39,688 nucleotides of DNA from Candidatus Kapaibacterium sp. (GCA_018882585.1 VFFB01000010.1:1-39688); one strand, 5' to 3'; counted from the stretch's first letter, positions 23,714 to 33,086 are shown. Numbers and translations are program-made. The notes: a model not told the origin generated them from the sequence alone.

Positions 23714-25489
23714 ATGCGGACCGTCCTTTACGTCTTGGCAATGATGCTTGCACTGCAGGTAGCGCAGGCACAGAATGTCGACATCACTGTCGTTCACAAC
23801 GCACCCGACCCTGCGATCAGCGTCGTCGACGTGTACATCACCCAAGGTGGCATTACCAACAAGATCGAAGACCTTGCCTACCGGGCGGCCAGCAACGTTT
23901 CCAACGTGGTCACCCTGTTCGCCGATCTTGAAGTCACGATGCAATTCGCACCGGGGACGAGCACGGATGCCGGACAGGCACTGCTCACGGAGCGGTTCAC
24001 ACCGGTCGACGGCGAAGCCTATGTCATGACCGTCATCGGTCTTGCCGATCCGTCAAGCGGCTGGGTTGCCAATCCGTCCGGCGTTTCTACAGCCGCCGCC
24101 GTTCGCCGTTTCAAGGCTCTTTCCGAGACGTCCGACCCAACCAAGAGCGGCATCTATCTGGTGCATGCCTCCACGGATTTCGACGCATGCGACGTGTATA
24201 TCCGTGGCACTGCCAAGCCGCTTGCCACCAACTTCAAGTACGGCGACCAGATGACGACCATGGTCGAGGTTAGCCGCGATCGGGTGACCTTCGACCTGAC
24301 ACAGGTTGGACAAAAGACCAAGGTCCTGGCAAGCTTCTCGGCCGACCTAGGGGCACTCACCAACGTTTCGGTGTTCCAACTCTCCGGATTCAAGACGCCG
24401 GGCGACAACAAGGGTGGCACGGACACGCTTAGCATGATTGCCGTGATGGCCGACGGACAGGTTGCCCGCTTCCCGCTGCTGTCAGGTTCGCAAACAGCCC
24501 GCTTGCAGATCATTCACAATGCGGCAGCGCCGGCACTTGGCACGATCGACCTGTACTTGAACGGCGATCGCCGCGCAGACAACTTCTCGTTCCGCAAGGC
24601 CACGCCCTTTGCCGACGTGCCTGCCGGAACGCCGCTTGCGTTCGGTATCGCACCTCCAACAAGCAAGGATGCCAAAGAGATCACGGGCACGATCAATGTG
24701 CCTGCCCTTCGTCCCGGCCGCGCCTACACCATGATCGTGTCTGGCATCACCGACACGGCCGCCTTTGCAAAGAATCCCGACGGTCGCAACATCACACCTT
24801 CGATCACGGTGTTGGAAGGGGCATTGGAAGCCTCGGCTGTCGACGGTAAGACGTCGCTCCGTATCGCCCATGGTGCAACGGATGCCCCTTCGGTCATCGT
24901 CGAAACCGACGGCACGCCCATCGGAGGCACCCTGGGATATGGCGACGCCACAGCCGAGTATGCAGCCGTCGAGCCGGCCCAGGATACGCTCTGGGTGGCA
25001 GACCCTGTAACGAAGAAGCGCATCAAAGGCTACGTCGCCGATCTCCGTGGCAACAAGAAGGCCTTCATCGCCCTTGCCTCGGGCTTCATGGATCCGTCGA
25101 AGAATGCCAATGGTCCGGCCTTCCGCCTGGTCCTTGTCGATGCCTCCGGCACGGTCAACACGTCGATGCCGGAAGTCATGCCGGATACGACCGACCCAGG
25201 TGACACGACGTCAAGTGTCGACGAGCCGATGGTTCCGGCCTCTGCATGGTCGGTGGCTCCGAATCCCACCGACGATCGTCTGACCGTTGGCGTCGAAGCT
25301 CCGGTCGACCACGCCACGTTCGTCGTATTCGACGTCACCGGCACAGCACTGATGAGCATCAAGGCCGAAGGATCCGGTCGCCCCAGCGTCACGTTCCCTA
25401 CGCCGGAGCTTGCCCCCGGCACCTACGTCGTGCGTGGTCTGACGCCGGACGGACGCTTCCTGGGTTCTACCCGCTTTGTGAAGCGGTAA
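23714..25489 (+). CDS. Secreted DUF4397 repeat protein with a T9SS sorting tail
   Basis: A 591-residue protein with a signal peptide (MRTVLYVLAMMLALQVAQAQ). It carries at least three DUF4397-type beta domains, opening at VDITVVHNAPDPAISVVDVY (residue 22), ARLQIIHNAAAPALGTIDLY (about 262) and SLRIAHGATDAPSVIV (about 384), with a related segment near 150 (IYLVHASTDFDACDVYI). A Thr/Asp/Pro-rich linker follows. The C-terminal sorting tail is WSVAPNPTDDRLTV...VFDVTGTAL...LAPGTYVVRG, with the classic APNP start. It is expected to be exported by T9SS and attached to or released from the surface. A GGAG site precedes the ATG. Its ligand is unknown. It has no barrel-gene neighbour, unlike the cargo genes at 5280 and 35231. 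Confidence 0.88.
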   Translation: MRTVLYVLAMMLALQVAQAQNVDITVVHNAPDPAISVVDVYITQGGITNKIEDLAYRAASNVSNVVTLFADLEVTMQFAPGTSTDAGQALLTERFTPVDGEAYVMTVIGLADPSSGWVANPSGVSTAAAVRRFKALSETSDPTKSGIYLVHASTDFDACDVYIRGTAKPLATNFKYGDQMTTMVEVSRDRVTFDLTQVGQKTKVLASFSADLGALTNVSVFQLSGFKTPGDNKGGTDTLSMIAVMADGQVARFPLLSGSQTARLQIIHNAAAPALGTIDLYLNGDRRADNFSFRKATPFADVPAGTPLAFGIAPPTSKDAKEITGTINVPALRPGRAYTMIVSGITDTAAFAKNPDGRNITPSITVLEGALEASAVDGKTSLRIAHGATDAPSVIVETDGTPIGGTLGYGDATAEYAAVEPAQDTLWVADPVTKKRIKGYVADLRGNKKAFIALASGFMDPSKNANGPAFRLVLVDASGTVNTSMPEVMPDTTDPGDTTSSVDEPMVPASAWSVAPNPTDDRLTVGVEAPVDHATFVVFDVTGTALMSIKAEGSGRPSVTFPTPELAPGTYVVRGLTPDGRFLGSTRFVKR

Positions 25490-25518
25490 CCCCTGCCCCC
25501 CATTATTGCCCATCCATG

Positions 25519-25544
25519 AAAGAGCGCCCAAACGGGCGCTCTTT
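25519..25544 (+). terminator. Strong intrinsic terminator after the DUF4397 gene
   Basis: AAAGAGCGCCC and GGGCGCTCTTT form a perfect 11-base stem with a four-base loop (AAAC); the stem itself supplies the A and T runs on the two strands. It closes the DUF4397 unit and ends three bases before the ffh promoter box. Confidence 0.9.
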
Positions 25545-25546
25545 CG

Positions 25547-25554
25547 TATGTTTG
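25547..25554 (+). promoter_or_regulatory. Predicted -7 box for ffh-rpsP
   Basis: TATGTTTG is an exact TAnnTTTG match, ending ten bases before the ffh ATG. The expected transcript start is at or within a few bases of the ATG. The sequence from 25545 matches the prfC promoter stretch at 16 of 18 positions. Confidence 0.55.
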
Positions 25555-25564
25555 CGGTTCTACT

Positions 25565-26893
25565 ATGTTCGAGTCACTCCAGGAAAAGCTCGAAGGCGCG
25601 CTGAAGCGCATTCGGGGACACGCCAATATCACCGAAGAGAACGTCGCCGAGGCGCTCTCCGAGGTTCGCCGTGCATTGCTTGATGCCGACGTGAATTTCG
25701 GTGTCGTCAAGAAGTTCATCGACGACGTTCGCGAAAAGTCACTCGGCCTCGAAGTCAAGGGCAACGTCCTGCCCGGCCAGCTCATGATCAAGTTGATCCA
25801 TGATGAGCTGGTCGCCCTGATGGGTTCGTCGAAAGAAGAACTCAAGCTGGCGCCGCAGGCGCCTACCGTTGTCATGGTGGCCGGCCTGCAGGGATCGGGT
25901 AAGACCACGTTCTGCGCCAAGCTGGCATTCCAACTCAAGAAGAAGGGGCGTCAGCCGTTGCTCGTGGCCTGCGACGTGTATCGTCCTGCCGCCGTGGACC
26001 AGCTGAAGACGCTGGGCCAGTCAATGTCGCTGCCCGTCTACTCCAAAGAGGACGGCAAGCCGCAGGACATTGCGAACGAAGCGATGCAGTACGCACGGAA
26101 GTTCGGCCGTGATGTTGTGATCATCGATACGGCCGGACGTCTGACGATCGACGAGGACATGATGCAGGAGGTGGCCGACCTTAAGGCCATCACCAAGCCG
26201 CATGAGATCCTGTTCGTTTGTGATGCCATGACGGGTCAGGACGCCGTGACCACGGCCCAGGCCTTCCATGACCGTCTGGAACTGACAGGCGTCGTGCTTA
26301 CGAAGCTCGACGGCGACACGCGCGGCGGTGCAGCACTGTCCATCCGGGCCGTCCTTGGCAAGCCGATCAAGTATGTTGGCGTCGGCGAAAAGATCGACCA
26401 GCTCGAGTCCTTCCATCCCGAGCGTATCGCTTCGCGTATTCTTGGCATGGGTGACATCATCACCCTTGTCGAAAAGGCGCAACAGCAGATCGACGAGAAA
26501 GAGGCCGAGCGTCTTGAAGAGAAACTTCGCAAGAATCAGTTTTCGTTCGAAGACTTCCTTGACCAGCTGCGGATGATCAAGAAGATGGGCTCGTTGCGGG
26601 ACCTGCTTGGTATGATCCCCGGCATGGATAAGGCCATGAGGGGCGTCGAGATCGACGAGCGGGCCTTCGGCCGCGTCGAGGCCATCATCCTGTCGATGAC
26701 CCGCGAAGAGCGTCAGAATCCCAAACTGCTGAACGGCTCGCGTCGACGCCGGATCGCTGCCGGCAGCGGCACGTCGATCCAGGACGTCAACCGCCTGATC
26801 AAGCAGTTCGAAGACATGCAGAAGATGATGAAAAACATGACGCGCGGTCGGATGGCCCAAATGATGGGTCAGCAGGCTGGTTTGCGTCGCTAA
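25565..26893 (+). CDS. ffh: Signal recognition particle protein Ffh (SRP54)
   Basis: A 442-residue GTPase that binds 4.5S RNA and signal sequences and targets ribosomes to FtsY and the Sec translocon. The N domain (1-95) contains ALLDADVNF; the G domain has G1 GLQGSGKTT (107-115), DTAGRL and TKLDGDTRGGAALS; the methionine-rich M domain (about 300-442) has GSGTSIQDVNRLIKQF and MKNMTRGRMAQMMGQQAG. Length is typical. rpsP follows after 30 bases. The 4.5S RNA gene is not in this window. Confidence 0.98.
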   Translation: MFESLQEKLEGALKRIRGHANITEENVAEALSEVRRALLDADVNFGVVKKFIDDVREKSLGLEVKGNVLPGQLMIKLIHDELVALMGSSKEELKLAPQAPTVVMVAGLQGSGKTTFCAKLAFQLKKKGRQPLLVACDVYRPAAVDQLKTLGQSMSLPVYSKEDGKPQDIANEAMQYARKFGRDVVIIDTAGRLTIDEDMMQEVADLKAITKPHEILFVCDAMTGQDAVTTAQAFHDRLELTGVVLTKLDGDTRGGAALSIRAVLGKPIKYVGVGEKIDQLESFHPERIASRILGMGDIITLVEKAQQQIDEKEAERLEEKLRKNQFSFEDFLDQLRMIKKMGSLRDLLGMIPGMDKAMRGVEIDERAFGRVEAIILSMTREERQNPKLLNGSRRRRIAAGSGTSIQDVNRLIKQFEDMQKMMKNMTRGRMAQMMGQQAGLRR

Positions 26894-26923
26894 CCACTTC
26901 ACTTTTCACACAAGGGTTTACCC

Positions 26924-27472
26924 ATGGTCAAACTCCGCTTGCGTCGCCGCGGTCGTAAGAAGGCTCCCTTCTACGACATCGTTGCGATCGACGGACGCGC
27001 TCGTCGTGACGGCGCTTCGATCGAACGTGTGGGATACATCGATCCGATGACATCGCCCAAGGCAGTCATCCTTGATGTAGACCGCGCTCTTTACTGGCTT
27101 GGTGTCGGTGCTCAGCCTACCGATATCGTGCGTCAGATCCTTAGCCGCGAAGGCGTCCTGCTTCGTCGCAACCTGCTTGCCAAGGGGCACAGCGAGGCCG
27201 AAGTTGATGCCGCCGTCAGCCAGCACCGTGCCACGGCACAGGCGCGCTGGGATCGCATGAAGCGGAAGCGCGTTGAGCGCGCCGAAGCCAAGATCAAGGC
27301 CGCTGAAGCCGCTGCTGCTGCCGCCGCTGCCGCTGCCGAAGCCGAGGCACGCGCCGCCGCTGCGGCCGCCGAAGCCGAAGCACGCGCCGCTGCTGCCGCC
27401 GCCGAGGCTGCTGCCGCCGCCGAGGCTGCCGCTTCCGAGGCTCCGGCCCAGGATGCACCGGCCGCCGAGTGA
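26924..27472 (+). CDS. rpsP: 30S ribosomal protein S16 with a long Ala/Glu-rich tail
   Basis: A 182-residue protein. Residues 1-85 are a normal S16 (MVKLRLRRRGRKKAPFYDIVAID, GYIDPMTSPKAVILD, WLGVGAQPTDIVRQILSREGVLL) that helps small-subunit assembly. From about residue 115 the protein becomes almost pure Ala, Glu and Arg, with repeated AEAEARAAAAAA units, ending SEAPAQDAPAAE. Extended S16 tails are known in Bacteroidota relatives; this one is unusually alanine-rich and would form a long helix. ffh lies 30 bases upstream, the common order, but rimM, trmD and rplS do not follow. A strong terminator lies 25 bases after the stop. Confidence 0.97.
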   Translation: MVKLRLRRRGRKKAPFYDIVAIDGRARRDGASIERVGYIDPMTSPKAVILDVDRALYWLGVGAQPTDIVRQILSREGVLLRRNLLAKGHSEAEVDAAVSQHRATAQARWDRMKRKRVERAEAKIKAAEAAAAAAAAAAEAEARAAAAAAEAEARAAAAAAEAAAAAEAAASEAPAQDAPAAE

Positions 27473-27496
27473 TCGGCTGTTCCATGAACGCGTAAC

Positions 27497-27520
27497 CAAC
27501 GCCCCGCTTGCGGGGCGTTG
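27497..27520 (+). terminator. Intrinsic terminator after rpsP
   Basis: CAACGCCCCGC and GCGGGGCGTTG pair perfectly (11 bases, with a TT turn so the innermost pair opens), followed by a T-rich stretch (TTCGTTT). This ends the ffh-rpsP unit. Confidence 0.88.
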
Positions 27521-27570
27521 TTCGTTTCGGGGTCGCTCACGCCTAAGTGACGCAGGCCGTATCTTGCGTC

Positions 27571-28002
27571 ATGCTACACCCCTCACTCGCCGAACGCTAC
27601 GTGTCCGAGCGCCGGACATACGGACGTCTTCTCAGACTGGCCTTCGCCATGGCCGGCATCTACTGGATCGTCATCTACTGCCTTCCGTTAGATACACACG
27701 TGCAGCTGCGGTCCGGACAGACGTTCATCTACTTCGTCCTGCTCACGCTGTGGGGCTTGGACTATATGCGCGAGCAGCGCCGGCTGACCATCGTAATCCA
27801 ACAGGCAAACGCCAACGGCATACCTCCGGAGTCGGTATCACTGTCCGATGTTGAACAGCGGGCTTCGCTGTTCACAATGATGACGCCGCGCGGCGGTGGC
27901 TGGGGCATGATCATGCCCGTGTTCTTTGTGGTTGGCATGGTCGTGGGCTGGGTACTCATCATTGGCCAGTACATGCGTGCCATCAATGTCATGTTGCAGT
28001 AA
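27571..28002 (+). CDS. Small integral membrane protein, unknown function
   Basis: A 143-residue protein with three hydrophobic helices (about residues 21-39, 48-63 and 112-134) separated by a polar loop. I do not recognise the family and see no catalytic motif. I chose the ATG at 27571 (MLHPSLAERYVSERRTYGRLLRL), which gives a charged start before helix 1; an ATG at 27547 is in frame but has no support. A TATCTTG stretch lies just upstream, a weak -7-like signal. It sits between the rpsP terminator and a secreted FG-GAP protein gene 24 bases downstream, so the two may be co-transcribed. Confidence 0.65.
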   Translation: MLHPSLAERYVSERRTYGRLLRLAFAMAGIYWIVIYCLPLDTHVQLRSGQTFIYFVLLTLWGLDYMREQRRLTIVIQQANANGIPPESVSLSDVEQRASLFTMMTPRGGGWGMIMPVFFVVGMVVGWVLIIGQYMRAINVMLQ

Positions 28003-28026
28003 GACATCGTTCCCCGGAGCATCATC

Positions 28027-31000
28027 ATGCGTCTAGTTCTCTGCCTTGCCATTCTGGCCATTGCCACAGGCACAACGGTTGCGTCGGTCGACACGCTGCG
28101 CTACGACGACGGAACGTATACCAGCATCAACACGGCTCGCGAAAACTGGGAAGAGTCGGTCATCATCGCAGCCGACGGACCCTGTAGAGTGGAACGCATC
28201 CTGGTTTACTATGCAGGCGGTACCGGCAATGATGTTGTGCGGCTGACGGGTGACGCCGCCGAAGGGGCAATTCCGCCCACACAGTACTGCTTTGACTATA
28301 ACACACTGGCCATGGCCAACGTCAGCGTCACAGCTCCCGGCTGGATGAGCATCGACGTGTCGTCGCAGAACGTTATCATTGGCGGCTACGAGCGCATCGT
28401 CGTACAGCATCTAGTCCGCCCGGGCGGCCCACAGTTCGGCCAGGACGCAGGCCAATCCGCCGTCAGGTCGTTTTTCTACGACCCTGTAACACCCAATCCG
28501 AACTTTTATCAGATCCCCGGCATCTATTATCGCGCCAGCGGCGACTACATGGTGCGTCTGGTGGTGACGCGACTTGCAACCGAGCAGCCCGTACCGACCA
28601 TGGTGGACGTCACCCGGACCGCCGGCCTTGTTGATGCAGCAGGCACTGCGATCAAGGCCGATATCAGCTCCGTTGCCGATATCGACAACGATGGATGGGA
28701 CGATATCGTTGTTGGAGCCGGCATGGCCTTCGCCAACAACGCCAATGGAACATTCACACGTAAGACGCTGCCCTTCAGCGGCGGAGCCACGGTATGGGCA
28801 GACGTCGACAATGACGGACGTGTTGATGCCTTCGTCGCCGCCGGTTTTGGCAATGATATACTTTGGCATAATGATGGCAACTGGACCTTCACAGACATCA
28901 CGAAGGCCTCGGGCATCGTAAATGACGCTCCCACCGTCACGCCGCTGTTTGCCGACTATGACGGCGACGGCGACCTTGACCTGTTCATTGCCAACGGTCG
29001 TACGGAGCAGAACGGCCAGGAGGTCTACTTCCAGGACAAGCTCTGGCGCAACGACAACGGCACGTTCGTCGACGTGACGACTGCCTCCGGTATCGCCTTG
29101 GGAGAACGTAGCCCCTTTTATGATACGTGGGGCGCAAGTGTTGCCGATGCCAACAATGATGGGCGCCCTGATTTCTTTGTTGCCACGTACCGACTTGCTC
29201 CGGACAGGCTGTACCTGAACAAGGGTGACGGAACCTTCCGCGAGATATCTGCAGCCTCGGGTGTGCAAGGCAATACCACAACAGAGCCCGGATACTTTGG
29301 TCATGGCATGGGTAGCGATTGGGCCGACATCGACAACGACGGCGATCAGGATCTTGCCGTGGGCAACCTTGGACATCCCGATTCGCGCGCGCGATACTCC
29401 AACCCGTCGCTGATCTGGATCAACGATGGCAAGAGCGATCCTTCGTTCACGTCGCGTGTTGCCGGCAACGGTGGCGTAAAATTCTACGAGATGAATGCCG
29501 GCATGTGTTTCATGGATCTTGACCATGACGGCTACCAGGACCTGTGGCATGGGCAGATCTCGTACGAGCAGTTCGGTGCCGGCGCTACCCGTCGGTCGCG
29601 ACTCTACCTGAATGAAGGCGGCAAACGATTCAATGACATCACCTGGGACGCCGGCATGTCGCATCACGGTCCGTGGACGGGTGTTCGGATCGACTACGAT
29701 CGCGACGGAGACCTTGATCTGCTTGCATCTTCGGGTACAGAATCCGTGAAGCTCTATCGCAACGACGTCGAGAAGAAAGGGGCATCGGTCACGCTGTTGC
29801 TTCGCAACACGAAAGACAATGCCATGCCTCGCGACGGTTCGGGCGCCTACGTCACCGTCGTTGCCGGCGGGACACGATTCCACCGCTGGACGGTAGCAAC
29901 CCCCATCGGCGGCCGCGCAGCGCAGATGAGCACTGATCTGCATGTTGGAGTAGGCGAAGCAAAGGTCATCGACAGCGTGATCATCCGCTGGCCGAATGGT
30001 GAACGCCAGGTTGTTACGGCGCTCAGCGCAGGCGGCACATACGTCATCGACAGAGCAGGCAGCACCAAGCGTCTTGCCTCGGTGCCCAACCTGCGGGCCC
30101 CCATGAACGGAGCGACCGGACTTTCCGACAATGTCACGCTGCAGTGGGACGCGCCGTTCGGTGATACGGTCAGGGTCATCGTCGCCACCGATGCAGCGCT
30201 GACCAACCTTATCAAGAATGTAACGAGCACTGCGTCGACCCTTCCGCTCAGCACCGTCGAGCAGGGATCAACGTATTTCTGGCAGGTCGTGCGCACGATC
30301 GGCGACAAAACCTACAGCACGCCCACATGGTCGTTCAGCGTCGGCCTGCCGAAACCGGATACCGTCATGGCGCTGTATCCATTTCCGGGAAGCCCCGGTG
30401 TTTCGACTGCTCCGGTGATGACGTGGCACAGGGCCACGTACAGCTCGCTGAGATCATTTCCGACGACGTACGACGCACAGATATCCCGTGACAGTACGTT
30501 TGCCACAGTGGATAGATCTGCGAGCGGCATCAGCGACACCTTGCACGCATTCGATTCGCTCGTGGGCGAGACGCGGTACTTCTGGCGAGTTCGCGGCGTC
30601 AATGGCACGCAGCCGGGCCCGTGGACGCAAGCTCGTGGATTTACCACGTACGGTCTGCCGCCGGCCATCGCCTTGGATCTGCCCTCCGACGGAGCCACAG
30701 GTGTCTCGCAACGTCCAAAACTGCAATGGCGCCGCCACCCCTGGGCGGAGCGCTACACGGTCGAACTTGATACGACGCCATCGTTCGACGCACCGCTCAC
30801 GCGCGAGCGCCCCGACACAGCATTCTCGGTCACGTCGCTGCGCAAGCCGCAGACGACGTACTACTGGCGTGTTATCGGCATCAACGCGCTGGGCAATGGC
30901 ACGCCGTCGCCAACATGGTCGTTCAAGACCGGTGGTACGGTTAGCGTTCCACTCGACGAGATCCCTGTATCCGCCTTTGACACGTGGAAGGCATACGACG

Positions 31001-31134
31001 TACTTGGACGCACCATCGCCGAGGGCAGTCCTGTTGTTGTCAAGCAGCGCATCGAGTCTCACCGCGGCATCATCATCATCGAACAAATCGACGAACGTGG
31101 CAATCGTGCCAATGTGTATGCCGTGATGCGGTAA
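28027..31134 (+). CDS. Secreted FG-GAP/VCBS propeller protein with ASPIC/UnbV and Fn3-like domains
   Basis: A 1035-residue protein with a signal peptide (MRLVLCLAILAIATGTTVAS). A propeller region (about residues 195-590) carries at least seven calcium-binding DxDxDG-type loops, for example DIDNDGWDD, DVDNDGRVD, DYDGDGDLD, DANNDGRPD, DIDNDGDQD, DLDHDGYQD and DYDRDGDLD, each in an FG-GAP/VCBS blade. An ASPIC/UnbV domain follows (about 605-680, IIRWPNGERQVV). Three Fn3-like repeats (about 690-970) contain YFWQV, YFWRV and YYWRV. The last 60 residues contain YDVLGRTIAEG, which resembles the middle of a T9SS sorting tail but lacks the usual xPNP opening. A GGAG site precedes the ATG. Probably surface-exposed; ligand unknown. 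Confidence 0.87.
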   Translation: MRLVLCLAILAIATGTTVASVDTLRYDDGTYTSINTARENWEESVIIAADGPCRVERILVYYAGGTGNDVVRLTGDAAEGAIPPTQYCFDYNTLAMANVSVTAPGWMSIDVSSQNVIIGGYERIVVQHLVRPGGPQFGQDAGQSAVRSFFYDPVTPNPNFYQIPGIYYRASGDYMVRLVVTRLATEQPVPTMVDVTRTAGLVDAAGTAIKADISSVADIDNDGWDDIVVGAGMAFANNANGTFTRKTLPFSGGATVWADVDNDGRVDAFVAAGFGNDILWHNDGNWTFTDITKASGIVNDAPTVTPLFADYDGDGDLDLFIANGRTEQNGQEVYFQDKLWRNDNGTFVDVTTASGIALGERSPFYDTWGASVADANNDGRPDFFVATYRLAPDRLYLNKGDGTFREISAASGVQGNTTTEPGYFGHGMGSDWADIDNDGDQDLAVGNLGHPDSRARYSNPSLIWINDGKSDPSFTSRVAGNGGVKFYEMNAGMCFMDLDHDGYQDLWHGQISYEQFGAGATRRSRLYLNEGGKRFNDITWDAGMSHHGPWTGVRIDYDRDGDLDLLASSGTESVKLYRNDVEKKGASVTLLLRNTKDNAMPRDGSGAYVTVVAGGTRFHRWTVATPIGGRAAQMSTDLHVGVGEAKVIDSVIIRWPNGERQVVTALSAGGTYVIDRAGSTKRLASVPNLRAPMNGATGLSDNVTLQWDAPFGDTVRVIVATDAALTNLIKNVTSTASTLPLSTVEQGSTYFWQVVRTIGDKTYSTPTWSFSVGLPKPDTVMALYPFPGSPGVSTAPVMTWHRATYSSLRSFPTTYDAQISRDSTFATVDRSASGISDTLHAFDSLVGETRYFWRVRGVNGTQPGPWTQARGFTTYGLPPAIALDLPSDGATGVSQRPKLQWRRHPWAERYTVELDTTPSFDAPLTRERPDTAFSVTSLRKPQTTYYWRVIGINALGNGTPSPTWSFKTGGTVSVPLDEIPVSAFDTWKAYDVLGRTIAEGSPVVVKQRIESHRGIIIIEQIDERGNRANVYAVMR

Positions 31135-31139
31135 CTTTG
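31132..31139 (+). promoter_or_regulatory. Predicted -7 box for the UXS-like gene
   Basis: TAACTTTG is an exact TAnnTTTG match that includes the stop codon of the FG-GAP gene and ends four bases before the ATG at 31144. A leaderless transcript for the next gene is suggested. Confidence 0.45.
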
Positions 31140-31143
31140 CCGC

Positions 31144-32091
31144 ATGGCACGTATCCTCATCACCGGCGGTGCCGGATTTCTTGGGTCGCATCTATGCGAT
31201 CGCTTCATCGCCGAAGGCGATGCGGTGATCTGCATGGACAACTTCATCACCGGCTCGCCCGCCAACGTCGATCACCTGATCGGCCACCCTCGATTCGAGC
31301 TGGTGCAGTACGACGTCACCAACTTTGTGTACGTCCACGGCGACCTTGATGCGATCCTCCATTTTGCCTCACCCGCCTCGCCCATCGACTACCTGCGCTA
31401 TCCCATTCAGACGCTCAAGGTTGGATCACTGGGTACGCACAAAGCCCTCGGCCTGGCCAAGGCCAAGGGTGCACGGTTCCTGCTGGCCAGCACCAGCGAG
31501 GTCTACGGCGACCCGCTCATTCACCCCCAGCCCGAGACGTACTGGGGCAATGTAAACCCTGTTGGTATTCGCGGAGTCTACGACGAGGCGAAACGCTTCG
31601 CCGAAGCAATGACAATGGCCTACCATCGCTACCATAACGTCGACACACGCATCGTCCGGATCTTTAACACCTACGGCGAGCGGATGCGCATCGAAGATGG
31701 CAGGGCCATACCCGCCTTCATCAGTCAGGCACTGCGGGGCGAGCCGCTGACGGTGTTTGGCGACGGCTCGCAAACACGAAGCGTATGCTACGTATCGGAT
31801 CTTGTGGACGGCATCGTACGTCTGCTGCGAAGCGACATCACCGATCCGGTCAACATTGGCAATGCCAACGAGATCACGATGCTTGATCTTGCCCGCGAGA
31901 TTATTTCCCTCACAGGCTCGGCCAGCGAGATCTCGTTCATGCCATTGCCGGCGGATGATCCGAAGGTGCGACGACCCGACAACACCATTGCCAGAACGAA
32001 ACTCGGCTGGACGCCGATGGTTGACCGCACCGAGGGTCTGCGGCGGACCATCGGATATTTCAGTGCAGCACTCGACGCGCGATCAGCATGA
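31144..32091 (+). CDS. NAD-dependent sugar epimerase/dehydratase, UDP-glucuronate decarboxylase-like
   Basis: A 315-residue extended SDR enzyme. The NAD motif [10 protein letters not shown] is at residues 8-17 and the catalytic YDEAK at 146-150 (Y146, K150). Segments [39 protein letters not shown] and [14 protein letters not shown] are the hallmarks of UDP-glucuronate decarboxylases (UXS), which make UDP-xylose for glycans. A related dTDP-glucose dehydratase role is less likely. Located in the cytoplasm. Its stop overlaps the start of the CDF-like gene (ATGA), so the two are coupled in translation. Confidence 0.88.
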   Translation: MARILITGGAGFLGSHLCDRFIAEGDAVICMDNFITGSPANVDHLIGHPRFELVQYDVTNFVYVHGDLDAILHFASPASPIDYLRYPIQTLKVGSLGTHKALGLAKAKGARFLLASTSEVYGDPLIHPQPETYWGNVNPVGIRGVYDEAKRFAEAMTMAYHRYHNVDTRIVRIFNTYGERMRIEDGRAIPAFISQALRGEPLTVFGDGSQTRSVCYVSDLVDGIVRLLRSDITDPVNIGNANEITMLDLAREIISLTGSASEISFMPLPADDPKVRRPDNTIARTKLGWTPMVDRTEGLRRTIGYFSAALDARSA

Positions 32092-33074
32092 CGCTTCCCG
32101 TTGCCAACTGGCGACGCACGGTCCGTGCACTACTTACCCGGGGACGTCCGGAGTTCGCTTCGACGGTCTCGCTGCTTGCCTGTACGCTGCTGGCCCTTGG
32201 CAGCATCGCACTGGGCGTGATCCAGCGGTCGCTCATCATGCAGACCAACGGATATATCGCCCTGATCGACATCGGCAACTCGCTCCTGTTCTTGGCAGCC
32301 GTGCAACGAAGCAGCCGTCAGGCCGATGTAACATTCAACTACGGCTATGGGAAGTACGAAAGCCTGGCCATTCTGGTCAGCGCAAACCTGCTCATCGTGC
32401 TTACCATCTTTACGTTGGGCGAAGCATTCTCCTTTGCACGGCGTCCACCGGTCGACGTCAACAGCGTTTTCCTGGCAGGTTGGGCCATGCTGTCGTTCGT
32501 TGTCATGCGCTACACAGCGCGGCTGCTTGAGCGCTATGCCAACCGCTTTCACATGCCCATGCTGCGGTATGACGCCGAGCTGTGGCGGGCCGATTCCTGG
32601 ATGGAGCTTGGCGTACTCTCCGGCATCGGCATCAGCGCTGCGCTGCGCACGATCGACCGTAGCAACATCGCCGCCATCCTGGATATTGCGGCTTCGATCA
32701 TCCTACTGCTTGTTGCGCTGCGCGTACCTCTCAAGCATGGACGCGAAGCATTTCGGCAGCTTCTTGACCGAACGCTTCCCGACCAGGCCCAGTATGAGAT
32801 CCTGGCCATCATTGCCGAGAATGTTCGCAACATGTGTGCGTTCAACAGTGTGCATACGCGACAATCCGGCCGCGACATCTTTATCGAAATCGACCTGGTG
32901 ATGCCGTTCGATTACACGTTGGGTCAGCTGTACGAGCTTGAACGATCCATCCTGGACAATCTCCGCGCGAAGTTCCCCACGGCCATTCCTCGCGTATACG
33001 TAACGCCGTGCGACAGATCGTGTGAGCACGACGGAGTTTCGTCGTGCCCCATCAAGGTCCTTCGTCAAGGCTGA
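32088..33074 (+). CDS. Cation diffusion facilitator-like membrane protein with degenerate metal sites
   Basis: A 328-residue protein with six hydrophobic helices and a C-terminal cytoplasmic domain laid out like the YiiP/FieF zinc transporters, including the conserved [23 protein letters not shown] and HTRQSG segments. By alignment from memory, the transport-site residues are mostly replaced: D45 by I57, H153 by M172 and D157 by V176; only D49 (D61) remains. Second-site His become F83 and Y87, and the cytoplasmic-domain His are also changed. A C-terminal [13 protein letters not shown] segment (C308, C312, H314, C320) adds a possible new metal site. It may transport another cation, sense metal, or have lost transport. 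The overlap with the UXS-like gene is four bases. Confidence 0.85.
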   Translation: MTLPVANWRRTVRALLTRGRPEFASTVSLLACTLLALGSIALGVIQRSLIMQTNGYIALIDIGNSLLFLAAVQRSSRQADVTFNYGYGKYESLAILVSANLLIVLTIFTLGEAFSFARRPPVDVNSVFLAGWAMLSFVVMRYTARLLERYANRFHMPMLRYDAELWRADSWMELGVLSGIGISAALRTIDRSNIAAILDIAASIILLLVALRVPLKHGREAFRQLLDRTLPDQAQYEILAIIAENVRNMCAFNSVHTRQSGRDIFIEIDLVMPFDYTLGQLYELERSILDNLRAKFPTAIPRVYVTPCDRSCEHDGVSSCPIKVLRQG

Positions 33075-33086
33075 CGGCGTATGCCG
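33075..33086. terminator. Possible small hairpin between convergent genes
   Basis: CGGC-GTAT-GCCG lies in the 21-base gap between the convergent CDF-like and OmpA-like genes, and flanking AAGG and CCTT could extend it. The stem is short and there is no T-run, so support is weak. Confidence 0.3.

Noticed and set aside
26894-26923. GGGTTTACCC hairpin before rpsP as an S16 autoregulatory element
   Set aside because: The stem is only four bases and nothing else supports control; likely chance.
27295-27460. Repetitive GC-rich DNA at the end of rpsP as a possible CRISPR or tandem DNA repeat
   Set aside because: The units are in-frame GCN-rich codons of the Ala/Glu tail, irregular and without spacers.
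28411-29943. A 510-codon minus-strand frame inside the FG-GAP gene
   Set aside because: It is antisense to a gene with seven clear DxDxDG motifs and has no recognisable domains; long shadow frames are common at this GC content.
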